Shown here: positions 40,557-51,032 of the stretch, one piece after another
Layout of the letters: each line of letters starts with the position of its first letter
Numbering within the stretch: the stretch's first letter is position 1
Assembly (NCBI GenBank): GCA_963662175.1
Contig: OY759216.1
Location: 35,047,087-35,111,086, forward strand
DNA length: 64,000 nucleotides
Source of the DNA: Aradus depressus
Taxonomy: Eukaryota > Arthropoda > Insecta > Hemiptera > Aradidae
Direction of reading: 5' to 3'
Notes under the pieces: model-generated
Told to the model about the DNA's origin: nothing
Seen by the model: the letters and a program-made list of their open reading frames with translations, nothing else
The model's database searches: none
Position numbers and translations under genes: made by a program

Positions 40557-41066
40557 CAGTGGCGTAGCGATGCCAATGCAAACAATGCGGTCGCATTGGG
40601 GCCCTTGCCTTTGGGGGGCCCTTTCCAATTCAGTATTCTAAGGATTAATCCGAATACTTATTTCACGAGTCAGAGAATAGGCTGAACTGGCAATAGTCAA
40701 GTTCTACGATATGACTAATAACTATCCCAAGGTTTGTTCGCTATTTTGTTTTTGACGATCCCGGTGACGGTGGCAACAGCAGAGAGAAGTTTTTCGAAGT
40801 TGAAAATTATTAAAAATTATCTTCGAAATTCCATGAGTCAAAAACGACTGTCCGACTTAGCTCTTTTAAGTATTGAAGCCAGAAGGGCGGAATATATGGA
40901 TGTTTCCAAACTGATAGATGTATTTGCTTCAGCAAAATCTTTTCTAGTTTTTCTTTTTTCCACCTGTAATCTGTAATGTGTAGTAAATTTTTATGTTTTA
41001 AATGTAAAAAATTACATTCTCTTCCAACGCTTGCATTGGGGCCCAAATTCTCTAGCTACGCCACTG
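40557..41066 (+). mobile_element. Deleted hAT element with perfect 8-bp duplication
   Basis: Ends 'cagtggcgtagcgatgccaa' and inverted 'cagtggcgtagctagagaat' (41066 leftwards) give a 12-bp perfect terminal inverted repeat. 'ggggccc' motifs lie subterminally on both sides. Flanks are 'ctagcaac' at 40549-40556 and 41067-41074. 8-bp duplication and CAGTGGCG terminus are the hAT signature. It keeps only the end of the transposase gene. Confidence 0.9.
40719..40976 (+). pseudogene. hAT transposase C-terminal dimerisation domain
   Basis: Encodes 'LTIPVTVATAERSFSKLKII', 'KNYLRNSMSQKRLSDLALLS' and 'IEARRAEYMD', ending in TAA. This is the hAT-C dimerisation domain with its 'TIPVTVATAERSFSKLK' signature, close to the ZMYM6-like/hAT-5 type that is common in animals. 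The DDE catalytic region is deleted upstream, so no active transposase can be made. The domain itself is free of stops. Confidence 0.9.
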
Positions 41067-41179
41067 CTAGCAACTGTTGACAACTGGCAGAAGAAAATAA
41101 TAATTATAACGGAAGTCTGATAGCATTCATGTGTCTTTTACAAATTTAATAATTATAATGTTCTGAATTACATTCTCTG

Positions 41180-41870
41180 CCATCGCCACAGAATTACCGA
41201 TGTAATGAATGTATCGACACAAAATTTAGTATGAGGGAGGATTCAGAAGCTCCATCAACTATTGTTTTTTTAGCCCAAACGGACTTTTGGTTTTGGAGGG
41301 AGAGCGAAGAGTTATATGAAGTATAGGGGAAGGTATGTAATCGGCCAACAATTCCATGCGGAGTTTTCAATGGAATTCCATATTCTCCGACCTCCAGATT
41401 TCAAATCTGAAAAAAAAATGGTCGTCTATCTGTATGTTTGAACATGATAACTCCCGATAGAGTGAATGTATCGATACAAAATTTTGTATGTGAATATAGA
41501 ACCCTCTAATGACGACACCTATCGATTTTCAGCCAAATCGGCTACAAGAAAAGGGAGATTATGAAGGCTTTACTCAAAATAATTATTCAATAACTGCCGT
41601 TGTAATGAATGTATCGACAAAAAATTTCATATGTGAATTCAAAACCTTATAAGGGCGACACATTATTAATTTTAGCGGAATCGGAAGGGATGCTCAACCC
41701 AAAAACCCCAATAGTTGTCTATGTGTTGAATGTATCGTCATGAAATTTCATATTTGAAGACAAAACCCAATGAGGATAATGAGGTCCCATAACCTGTCAA
41801 ATTGCAGCGATATTGGCTGAAGAGAAGGGGAGTTCTGGGGAGGGACCTCAATTCAAAAACCCTAATAACT
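41180..41870 (+). repeat. Family A copies, the second split by a Penelope insertion
   Basis: The 3' third of one copy (41185-41305) runs directly into the head of the next ('gaagtataggggaaggtatg'). That one continues with monomers to 41870 ('aaccctaataact'), and resumes at 42776-42965, ending 'gccggtgattcatcgtc'. Confidence 0.7.
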
Positions 41871-41979
41871 ACTTCTAAGTTGAGGAACGCGGACATATTG
41901 TGGAATTTGTAATAAATAAATAAAACAAACTTATTTTTTGAAATATTGTCTATTCCACTAAAGATATTTATAAAAATAA

Positions 41980-42017
41980 AACTACCGGTTTCGGCGTCAC
42001 ATCATCGTCAGGTCTAG
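41980..42017 (-). ncRNA. Hammerhead-ribozyme-like motif (left P1 end)
   Basis: Minus strand: CTGACGA (42005-42011), stem II, GAAA (41989-41992), self-complementary ACCGGT then A. The core is conserved. Confidence 0.55.
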
Positions 42018-42088
42018 TTATGAACTTCATGAGTAGGTAGCGGGCTTGGGCATTCTGGCAAAGATAATGGAAAACAAAGAAAAGTTTG

Positions 42089-42634
42089 AGCACGCAGTCC
42101 TTCGGATAGGACTTTAATCAATGGTCCCGAGCCTGTGCTATGTCAAATATTTGGTAAAAACCGCTATCCTGGCAAGAGTCACAAAAACAAAACAAATAGT
42201 ATGAAACTTTTACAATTTCTCAATTATTGTGACTCATGCCCGGGCTCTAACTGCGTGGTCATATCGCCTACTTCCAAAGCGCTCTTTCGTCTGGTGGACA
42301 TGAAGCCGACTCTACTGAGGGAGTTTTTGTCTCCCTTAAATTTTTATTCATTGAGGGAAGGAGACATCGTACAGGCCCGGTTAACGTAAAATAAACTTAA
42401 GCACGCCGTCCTTCGGATGGGACGTTAAGCGATAGTCCCGAGCCTGTACGATGTCAGGTACTCGTTCAAGACCCCTACCCTAGGTTAATAAAAATTTAGG
42501 GTAGGCAAAATTTAGGACCCCCACAGTAGAGTCGGGCTCATGTCCACCAGAGTGACGAAAGAGCGCTCTGGTAGTAGGCGATATGACCTCGTAGTTAAAG
42601 CCCGGACATGAGTCATAAAACCTAACCTAACCTA
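42089..42634. mobile_element. Three SINE A pieces inside the Penelope insertion
   Basis: A plus-strand central fragment (42089-42165), a minus-strand 3' half (42230-42384), and a plus-strand copy without tRNA head (42385-42634, ending 'aaacctaacctaacct'). The second and third meet almost back to back, producing a long imperfect palindrome. Confidence 0.8.
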
Positions 42635-42677
42635 TATATATATTACCTATTTATTTTTTAGCAATGAAGTTCATAAC

Positions 42678-42716
42678 TAGACCTGACGATGGTGTGAAGC
42701 CGAAACCGGTAGTTTA
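42678..42716 (+). ncRNA. Hammerhead-ribozyme-like motif (right P1 end)
   Basis: 'agac' stem I strand, CTGACGA (42683-42689), stem II, GAAA (42702-42705), ACCGGT as self-complementary stem III, A42711, then 'gttta' pairing with the stem I strand (4-5 bp, one G-U). Better stem I than the other P1 copies. Confidence 0.6.
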
Positions 42717-43025
42717 TTTTTATAATATATTTAGTGGAATAGACAATATTTCAAAAAATAAGTTGGTTTTATTTACCCTAATAACTGCCGATGTTGTAAA
42801 TTTATCGACAGACCATTTAGTATGAGGATTTAGGAGCCCCTATGTAAGTCAACTATTGAATATTTGTGCAAATGGTCGATTGGTTTTAGAGATGGAGCAA
42901 AAAGTTAATTGAGTAATTCGTTCTGTGGAAGTACATTGCCGGTGATTCATCGTCAATTTTTTATTATTTTTTTTCACCCCATTTGTAGTAGGTTGTGAGA
43001 CAATACACAGGAGGTCAGCCGACTG

Positions 43026-43313
43026 GTGGACACATTACTAACTAGAAGGGAGGATGTGTCTGTCTGTTTGCTTTGTCACTCAGTTGATGTGCGAGCTCTG
43101 GTTACTTTCTTGCCTCCTAACTATCTCACCTTCCAAGCCATTGTTCGGATTCCAAAGGAACAGTGGGCCTCTCTCACAACAGAACAACACAGGGCTCCAT
43201 TGTCCCTGCCACTGCCTAGCTGGTCCTGGCCATTCTTCGGGAAAGTGAAACACGGCCGGCTATCTTACGGCAGCCCCCCAGGGAAAGTTGTCTCCAGGTT
43301 TTCTCCAAACTAG
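43026..43313 (+). CDS. Unrecognised 95-residue open frame
   Basis: Starts at an ATG or is an internal exon: 'SVCLLCHSVDVRALVTFLPP', 'AIVRIPKEQWASLTTEQHRA', ending 'GKVVSRFSPN' and TAG. Composition is GC-richer and protein-like compared with flanking repeats. I do not recognise the family. It may be an exon of a host gene or of an unidentified element. Confidence 0.3.
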   Translation: MDTLLTRREDVSVCLLCHSVDVRALVTFLPPNYLTFQAIVRIPKEQWASLTTEQHRAPLSLPLPSWSWPFFGKVKHGRLSYGSPPGKVVSRFSPN

Positions 43314-43437
43314 AGAGAGAGATTTCACACCTATCAGGCCATATCTCTCAAAAAAATCAATATTTAGTTAACATTGAAAATATTAGTAGTGATGAATTTT
43401 CCCAGGTGCTATCATACATATCATACATTAATATGTA

Positions 43438-43924
43438 AGGGTGGTCCTTAAATTGAAAAAGTTGAAATTTTAAAACGTGCTCCCCCTAGATCGAAAGAAG
43501 TTCCCAAAAAAAAAATGTTTGACGCCGAAAAAACGAGAAAACATATTGAATAACCCGTCCCCCGTCGAGGTTGAATTTTAAATGGGATTTAACATGGGTT
43601 TCAAAGTTTTCTTCAGTCAATCGATTACTGAGCCATTGATTTCCATCGCTTTAAGGTAGAAAATGGTACTCAGGGGTTTTCGGGGTCGCTGAAGCAGAAT
43701 ATGGTGTTAAAAACTCATTTTAATACATGCCAGCTGTCAAAAAACCTGTCATTATCATTAACTTTTTTCATAATCACGGTTTTTTGATTATTTTCAGTTT
43801 CTAAACAAAAATGTCTACTAGTTTCGATTAAAAAAATGTAAGGAAAACATTTTTCGATATTCAATCAATTTCTAAAATTGAGCACGTTTTAAAATTTCAA
43901 CTTTTTCACTTTAAGGACCACCCT
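43438..43924. mobile_element. Short TIR element (ends AGGGTGGTCCTTAAA)
   Basis: The left terminus 'agggtggtccttaaattgaa', followed by 'aaagttgaaattttaaaacg', is matched inverted at 43880-43924. The repeat is about 45 bp with one or two differences. No coding capacity. Duplication is unclear ('aatatgta' against 'aatacata'). Confidence 0.75.
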
Positions 43925-43949
43925 AATACATATATCATAAAAAACAAAA

Positions 43950-44430
43950 AGACGTCGGTCAATCACAGGCAATCTACTTCCCCAGAACGAATAAATTAAC
44001 TTTTCAACAACTCAATAGATTACTTACATAGAGGCTCCTAAATCTTCATACTAAATTTTGTATCAATAAATTCATTACTTCGGCAGTTATAATTTTGAAT
44101 TAAGCCCCCTGAACCCCTTTTTTCCTAATGCCAATATTGCCGAAATTTGACAGGTTATGTCCTCAATGGGTCTTGACTTCAAATACAAAATTTCGTGTCG
44201 ATACAATCATTATTTCGGCAGTTATTGGAGTTGTTGAGTTGAACTCCTTCTAATCCCCCATTACCTTCAGTCAATCTGGCTGAAAATCGATAGTTGTTGT
44301 CCTTATGGGGTTTTGGTGCCACTGATGATGACGCTGTTGCATTGCAAACATGTTCTGGTTAAAAATAAAACAATGGGAAGACAACGTATTTTATTTCTAT
44401 GAAAAATATATTTCAAAATTCGTTCCTATA
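43950..44430 (-). repeat. Family A copy joined to a family J tail
   Basis: 43950-44325 is minus-strand family A ('ctacttccccagaacgaata', 'catactaaattttgtatcaa', 'tgacaggttatgtcctcaat'). From 44326 a plus-strand family J piece starts ('gccactgatgatgacgct', 'aaacaatgggaagacaacgt'). Confidence 0.65.
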
Positions 44431-45125
44431 TGTTACAATTTAAACATTACTTAAAAATATTTCCGAAGGAAATGTATTGTACATTCTTTGAGGCGCTATA
44501 ACTTTGTTTTTATTGTCCTATCTCAAATTTGAGGACATTTAGGCGATTTAGAATTCGATAACAAACATTTTCGGTAACCCAATTTTTCGACAGAACTAAC
44601 AATTTTTACGGAAACTAAAGACATAAGTAAAAATTCAGTGCTCCATCAAAAAAACCTACAAAAATACGAGAGGAGAAGCTCGTAAATGTTCGATCTGTGA
44701 TCTCTCCAGTATGTAATTTGAGTAAAACGAGACTGTTTTTAGGTCAAGGGAGGGGGAGGGAACATTCAGGGAGATACATTAGTCTGATTAGATCTAGGGA
44801 AGAGGGAGGGGGGGAGGGGGATACAGGAAAAACACCAATCCCTGATAACATCATCAGCCATTTTGAAATGGAAAATGGGGGGAAAAGCCCAGAAAAAAAG
44901 GGGAAAAAGTAGGGGAAAAGTGTAGGTTGAGGGTGCTTTGATGTAAGACCATGCGAGGAAGGTAGATACTGGCTGTCTTCCCGTATATCATGTGTGTGTC
45001 TGGGGTTAAAGGAGAAAGGAATCAGCGTAATGTACATCTATCTCATTTTGCGTTTGGTTCCTTAGTCTGTACAAATGCCTCTGTGGCCCACAATATTAAT
45101 ATTCAAATGTGTCATTTAGAAGTAG
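44431..45125. other. No recognisable gene
   Basis: Includes a purine-rich GGGAGG/GGGGAAA stretch (44745-44925). Overlapping frames there are compositional artefacts. Confidence 0.4.
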
Positions 45126-45127
45126 TA

Positions 45128-45290
45128 CAGTAAAAAAGTCGCTGAACATCGCTATGTACCTCTTCTGTACGAATTAAGCAACTACGTTTTCGCTCTCAGT
45201 CAATCGACCGTTAGGGCTAAAAATCAATATTTGACTAGAGCTTCTGAATCCTCATGCTAAATTGTGTGTCAATATTATATCAAATCAAAT
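45128..45290 (-). repeat. Family A 3'-end fragment
   Basis: 'gtacgaattaagcaactacg', 'cagtcaatcgaccgttaggg' and 'gagcttctgaatcctcatgc' on the plus strand are the reverse of family A's last third. Confidence 0.65.
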
Positions 45291-45499
45291 GTAAATTAAA
45301 ATCATTTAAGACTCGCTAACAATGAGACAAATGTGTTTATTTTCCTTCTGTTGTTCTTGTATTAGTCCAATTTACATGGGGACTGTTGATATTAAAAATC
45401 GTTCGCACTCCCGTTTTATCGATCAGTGATAACATCATTAGGATACACGGGCTTATTCTTTTCCGCATGCGAAACCTCCCCGAGTCTTGATTATCTGTC

Positions 45500-45855
45500 A
45501 AAATGTCAACTTATCATATCCTCTTGTCGCTTCTACTGCGAATCGATAGCCAAATCTATTCTACGCCTTATCTACTTGTCACTTCTACTGCGAATCGGTA
45601 CGAAACCCTATTAACACTTTATTTACTTGTCACTTCTACCGCGAATCGGTACGAAACCATATTAACGCCTTATCCACTTGTCACTTCTACTGCGAATCGG
45701 TACGAAACCATATTAACGCTTTATCCACTTGTCACTTCTACTACGAATCTATACGAAACCCTATCAACTCCATATCCACTTGTTACTTCTACTACGAATC
45801 GATACGAATCCTTATCAACTCCCTATCCACTTATCACTTATATTTCGTATCCTCC
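45500..45855 (+). repeat. 51-bp minisatellite in an open frame (17-residue repeat)
   Basis: About six to seven units of 51 bp ('cttgtcacttctactgcgaa', then 'tcggtacgaaaccatattaa'). The frame 45503-45922 stays open and encodes repeated 'LVTSTANRYETILTPYP'. The ends are more degenerate. Whether it is translated is unknown. I see no signal peptide, flanking domain or splice evidence. Confidence 0.9.
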
Positions 45856-45929
45856 ATATAGACTAAGGATTGCTCCGAAAAAAAACCAAAAAAAAAACCA
45901 ATTTCTTGTTAATGTGAGGTGACAGAAAT

Positions 45930-46290
45930 ATTTAATAGATTCTACTAGTTGTTTAAAAAGTCGTGCGATGACCGTATCAGATTTATTTCCCCCTGTCTAG
46001 ACAGAGTGCATTTAAAAAAAATAGTCTGATTGGTCAAACAGGTTTTTTCTTCTAGTGGGATCTGGAAAACAACACCGACAAACAGAATTTCATTAGTATT
46101 TCCCATCCCGTCATTGGTCGGCCTCTCACTTCAAACCGGCTGTCTACTTCTCCAATCAGGACGCTAATATAAAGGTTCTTCTGTCGCTCTTCACATTTGC
46201 ACCATCCTTTACTTTCTCTAATTATTTTAGCACTAAAGGTAGGGGGATTAGAGAAAGAATTAGGAGCACTTAGATCTTTTAACAAAATAC
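45930..46290. other. No recognisable feature
   Basis: No motif or coding evidence. Confidence 0.4.
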
Positions 46291-46293
46291 CTA

Positions 46294-47147
46294 CAGTAGA
46301 CTCTCCCTTATCCGGCGTTCTGTTAAACGGCGCGCTCCCTTATCCGGCGCTCGCAAAATAATATCAAATTTGTTAAACTAAAATTAACATTCAATTATTA
46401 GATTATCAATTATATGAGCTACGTGTATTTACGAGCACATAATAATTCCGTAACTCACGAATCTTTTATGTATTTTTATTGTAAAAAAATGAAGGGAACG
46501 CTAATACAATATTTTATTACTTCACTAATATCCTATAAATAAATATAAATAATAAATACATAGTTGAAAATCAAATATTTAGGAAAAATGTTTCCTAGAA
46601 TAGAAAAACAAAGGTGCCGTCCCGTCCAAGGAACAACAATATCGTCTTACCGGGAAATGAACACTTAACTAGTAAAGTCAAAGTTTAATTTTTTTTCCCA
46701 CAGAAACCCTCTCCTATTTTATTTTTCCTTTACACCAGTTCTCTTTTTCTGTTTTCATTTGATTCTCATAGTGAAAAGAATCGTTGGATCTCCAGGTCCA
46801 AAATATTCACTGAACAGCTTGAAATGACCGTACGGTTTCATATCAAGTCCTATGTGGAATGTGTGCTGTCTGAGAAAATCCATTAAGTGCAGCTAGAAAT
46901 ATTTGAACATAGCTGATTTTCCTTGTACGCCCACGATATGTACGTAGATACAGTAAATCAATGTTTAGTATGTACATATTTGTCAATTTAATAAATGTTA
47001 TCAACAAAATACATACCTACGTGTTTAGCTCACCTAAAAACACTTTTTTTTATGCTTTAATTTATATTTTTTTTCTCATTAATTGATGATTTCTGTTATC
47101 CGGCGTTATGTCGGTCCCGGCAACGCCAGATAAGGGAGAGTCTACTA
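46294..47147. mobile_element. Tigger/pogo-like non-autonomous element
   Basis: The left end 'cagtagactctcccttatcc', followed by 'ggcgtt', is matched inverted at 47122-47147 with two differences. It is flanked by TA on both sides (46292-46293 and 47148-47149). Ends with CAGTAnACTCTCnnTTATCCGGC are typical of pogo/Tigger elements, which duplicate TA. 'cccttatccggcgctc' recurs just inside the left end. The interior is AT-rich and non-coding. Confidence 0.85.
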
Positions 47148-47389
47148 TATATTGTAACGGTCTGTATTTAGGGATACCTAGATAATAGTAAATAAATAAT
47201 AAAAAAATTATTTCATAAATAATTATTTAAAGTTATGAATATGGTATCGAGAAGGCTTCAGCATGGAAGTAGTGGAAGCTCATCTGTCACGACGCGTCGT
47301 TCTGTCTCTAGCTGTCCCCGTTTCTCCTACCGTCTGTTCAGCATGATCCGAGAAGAAAACCTCGAAGAAAGAAGAAAAGAAAAAATTGA

Positions 47390-47560
47390 ATTTTCATGTT
47401 GATATTATCGGGAGTTATCATGTTCACAGACTCAACACATATTTTTTTTTTTTTTCATTTTTGAATGAGAAAACATGAAATTCCGGTGAGAATTCACCTT
47501 CAAAATTTTGGCCGATTGCATAACTTCTATACTTAGTGTAGCACATGTAGTATAAGTAAA
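47390..47560 (-). repeat. Family A head fragment
   Basis: 'gagttatcatgttcacagac', T-run, 'gaaaacatgaaattccggtg' on the plus strand are the reverse of family A's first 170 bp. Confidence 0.6.
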
Positions 47561-47967
47561 AAAGGCTCGGGAATAATGTTGTGTACATTATGCAAGTGAA
47601 CATGACAAAGAGTGAGACATTCGTTGAATTAGAAATGGCAATGCGGAAATAATTCGATTAGCACCAACTAAACATCACATCACACAATCTAGAACTGTAT
47701 TTGTGTGTTAAACACATATCACATGAAGGTAAAGTGACGTGACAGCTGGCGCAGCCAATCAGCTAACTGGTAGGGGGCCGTCCATAAAATTATGTCTAAA
47801 TCCCATTGGCTATGTTTGGCATAGATCCACCTTTAAACTCCCCATCATCTCTTCATTTCAAACTGGCATTCTCATCCTCAGAATTACATTGTACCATGAA
47901 ATAAAGAAAACACCTGCTGCCAACACATGGGAGTGATCTGTGAAAACGTGGTCAGTAGAAGTGTGAT

Positions 47968-48605
47968 GTATAAAAATTACAAATTCAAATTATCAATATA
48001 ATAAAAATTAATTGTACTTATTTATATAAAAACAAAGAAGCAACTAATAAATTGGTGAATAATTATATGCAATAGCATTTGTTTTGAAACAACTAATGAA
48101 TAAAAAACAAAAGACGACCATCAGCTGTTTTAATTAGAGTGGACCAGTCTATGTTGTGGAGATGAGATGTGAAGTTGGACGAACAGGCTAGGAGTGAGTT
48201 GTTTTTAGGCTTAAGGTGTGGTGAACTAAAAAGGTGGAAACAACACTGAAATTGATGGGCAAATGAGGTATTTTATTTGTTAATATGCCCCAAGATAACT
48301 CTGAAAGAAGAATGGCCAATATTTATTAGTTTAAATTAATTAAAAAAAAAAAAAAAAAAATCTTATAATGTTTTTTTTATGTTTCGATCTTAGTTTTTAA
48401 TTTTATAATGTAGATTTAAGAAAATAAACCCAATATTTGTTCTCGTATGCTATGCTATTCATTTTCCCTGTTGGCCCAGTAAGATCATTCAAAAATCATT
48501 GATTAGATTTAATATTATTGAAAAATTTAGAAAAACAATATGGCATCTCTTTAGAAATCCAAATTAAAAGTTTGTTAATTGAAATTTTTTTAAATTACGT
48601 GCACC
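47968..48605 (-). repeat. Family E copy
   Basis: Inverse of 19738-20465. The order of shared blocks is the same when reverse-complemented. Confidence 0.65.
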
Positions 48606-49090
48606 TTCTTAAAAATTGCACGTCTTGAATTTTTGACATTTTTTTAGGGCCTTTTTCAGAAATTACTGTAGAAATCAAAATTTAGTAAAAGATCAGAGAT
48701 ACAATTTCTACAGGAAATGTAATTTTATTAATTCTTTTTGTTTATTTTTTTACCAAAATAAGAAAGTCTAGTTATGGTATCACATATTTAGAAAAAGGTG
48801 GCAACCTATAAAGAGCCCTTCCTGTCCTTGGTTGAAAAAAATGTGGACAAATATGTTTCTCGTGATAAAGGCAACAAATAAAGGACGATAATATCACATA
48901 TTTCCCTCAGAGAGAATAAAAACTGAAGATTAAAGAATAAAACGTTATCCAGAGATCAGGGGTACTAAAGAGAAGAGGTGTGACACTGGGCTGTTTAATG
49001 TATAACTGTAGGACACGCAGGCAAGCTGATCTTATCGAGTGGTCACAGAGGAGGGGGACATCTAAATAAGAAATCTCGAGTTCATTTGTT
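48606..49090. other. No recognisable feature
   Basis: AT-rich, no motif. Confidence 0.4.
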
Positions 49091-49097
49091 CATGAAA

Positions 49098-49435
49098 TAC
49101 AGTGAAACTTCTCTTAACGGTAACCCCTCTGTAGAGGACACCCTTATAAATTAAAATTTCATTTCGATACATTCATTACATCGGCAATTATTGTATTTTG
49201 GAGCTGTACTCACTTTTCTTTTGGTCTATATGGTTGAAAGTCAATAGGTCCATAGAATGTCCTGGATATCCATAAAAAATTTCGTGTCCATTTATCCTAT
49301 CGGGAGTTATCGTATTCACAGACAGACATGCATTTCTTTTTTTTCATGTTTGGAATCAGAAGATCGGAAAACATGAAAGTCCGTTGAAAACTGAATCGCA
49401 TTTCTGACCAATTACGTAACATTCACTCACGCAAG
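49098..49435 (-). repeat. Isolated Tigger-type end followed by family A
   Basis: 49098-49145 starts 'acagtgaaacttctcttaac' and contains 'gaggacaccc', a terminus like that at 52502 with no partner nearby. 49150-49435 is minus-strand family A including its head ('tgtttggaatcagaagatcg'). Confidence 0.6.
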
Positions 49436-49684
49436 CGTTTACCTGACTATCGCAACTCTATTCCCTCATCAACAGAAGTACATTTGCAGCATTCTCCTCT
49501 ACATAATCACGACTCGCAGCAGCTCATTTTAAGTCGAACCAAGCATTCAGGTTCACGCCGGCGTTTTTCGTAAGTTTTCTAGTTGCAACATTCTATTTGT
49601 GTAACTTTCACTCCTCAAAGCACCACGTACGCGTTTAAACTAAACTATTTCTTTTTTCTGCAGGTTTAAACATCGAGGCGAGAG

Positions 49685-50053
49685 ATGAACCAAAGTATTT
49701 GTCTGAGGAATAGATACATTTTTCTTGATATTTTGCACCTGCATTGCAAGAATCCTTTACTTCCTTTCAGGTTGTTGTCAGGCTTAATTATGGATCAGGA
49801 GTGCTGCTTGCATTGTTTGTTGGAAGTGACAGATGACAGTGCCGTGAAAACAGCTCAAGAACTTGTTGCGAAATATATGTTGTCCACCGCTGCAGTTATG
49901 AAATTGCTTCTATTCAAGGAAGATGAACAAAGAGTTCCTATGTCATTGAAATACTTAATGGAGTTTCCCAGATCAGAAAGTACTGGATGCACTCTAAGAG
50001 TTTATAAAGTAAATCGTTTGACCTGGTCTTGGAGAGAAAGGAGGCTCCCTTGA
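49685..50053 (+). CDS. Unrecognised 122-residue open frame
   Basis: A region with possible splice acceptors ('ttttttctgcag' near 49663, 'cctttcag' near 49770). The middle part reads 'MDQECCLHCLLEVTDDSAVK', 'TAQELVAKYMLSTAAVMKLL' and 'DEQRVPMSLKYLMEFPRSES', with normal protein composition and predicted helices. Family unknown. It could be a host exon or part of an unidentified transposon. The frame closes at TGA 50051-50053. Confidence 0.3.
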   Translation: MNQSICLRNRYIFLDILHLHCKNPLLPFRLLSGLIMDQECCLHCLLEVTDDSAVKTAQELVAKYMLSTAAVMKLLLFKEDEQRVPMSLKYLMEFPRSESTGCTLRVYKVNRLTWSWRERRLP

Positions 50054-50181
50054 ACCGCGGCAGAACTCCTTAAAGGCACAAGATCCCTGTCAATACGATG
50101 TCGAGCAGCTGTGTTGTGTAGTCTCAACTGGTGTACGGAGAGTGTTGCCTGGAATTGAAAAGTGTTCAAAGCTGTTCATTA

Positions 50182-50490
50182 TCATTCAAATTTGAATGAA
50201 CAGAGAATCTGGCATTGCATTTTCTGGAAACTTCCTTCTAATTGAGGGCATGTAAATGTGAGTTCCCTTTTTATTCTGTTGGCTGCCCTAGAGACAATCA
50301 TGGCTTCCTTTCCTGCATCAAAAATGCAAGATAACTCAACCTCTAACTGTTCAATTCTCTTTTCCTTTGAATTGGTTAAGCGTAAAACGAATGCTGTCGC
50401 TTCCTCAACAATACTATTTTGAATGCTTATCAGTTGAGCGAAAACGAGGATGATTCTGATGATGGTCTCGTTTGGTCGTTTTCCTGACAA
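50182..50490 (-). CDS. Unrecognised 102-residue open frame, helical
   Basis: Contains 'AFVLRLTNSKEKRIEQLEVE', a short amphipathic helix, and 'GKEAMIVSRAANRIKRELTF'. No family is recognised. It may be a shadow of the opposite strand. Listed because its composition is protein-like. Confidence 0.2.
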   Translation of the reverse strand: MSGKRPNETIIRIILVFAQLISIQNSIVEEATAFVLRLTNSKEKRIEQLEVELSCIFDAGKEAMIVSRAANRIKRELTFTCPQLEGSFQKMQCQILCSFKFE

Positions 50491-50809
50491 GAATGTTTTT
50501 CCTTCCTATAAAAATAGGGAAGTTAGTCACGATGATACTAATGCGATCACGTTACCTTTACAATATTTTACTAAAAAACTTTCATCCTGCAAATTAAATG
50601 CGCACTGTTTGACCCACATATCCAGGACAGGCGCTGCAAACTCTAGCACAAAATAATATAATAGATAGAGGAAACTTGTCCGGAAACAAACCTAAATCTC
50701 TTCTTCATAGTTCATTCAAGAATCTGAAACTAACATGAAACCAAATTTTCTTCTTAGCCATGAAAGAGAAGGGCCTTTCAACAGAAATACATAGAGAAAT
50801 ATATTTATA

Positions 50810-51032
50810 TAATCATCGGCTACGTACTTCCCCAGAGTTGTATACCGAAGTATACCGTTTACGCTAATATTCAATAGTATAGACTTACATAGGTGCTTCT
50901 AAATCTTCATACTAAATTGTGTGTAGATAAATTCATTACATCGGCAGTTATAAGTGATTTAGAATTGAGCCCCCTCCCCTGAATCCCTCCTTCGCTTCAG
51001 CCGACATCGCTGAAATTTGACAGGTTATGTCC
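50810..51032 (-). repeat. Family A fragment
   Basis: Plus-strand 'atcggctacgtacttcccca', 'catactaaattgtgtgtaga' and 'aaatttgacaggttatgtcc' are family A reversed. Confidence 0.6.

Larger units (their letters stand above)
41871..42775. mobile_element. Penelope-like insertion with inverted P1 ends and 11-bp duplication
   Basis: Flanked by 'ccctaataact' at 41860-41870 and 42776-42786, within a family A copy. The left end (41871-42030) is a P1 tail on the minus strand, and the right end (42660-42775) is a P1 tail on the plus strand. About 108 bp of the two match with few differences. The interior is filled with SINE A pieces in three orientations. Inverted or partly tandem copies within one duplication are typical of Penelope-like insertions. 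Confidence 0.75.

Noticed and set aside
42618..42634. Interstitial telomere sequence
   Set aside because: The (AACCT)n stretch is only about three units long, and occurs at the same place in every SINE A copy. It is the SINE tail.
44326..44390. Hammerhead ribozyme in family J
   Set aside because: CTGATGA is present, but I could not pair a convincing stem II before the next GAAA-like sequence.
44744..45037. Proline/serine-rich minus-strand frame
   Set aside because: Caused by a purine-rich low-complexity tract. No domain or codon signal.
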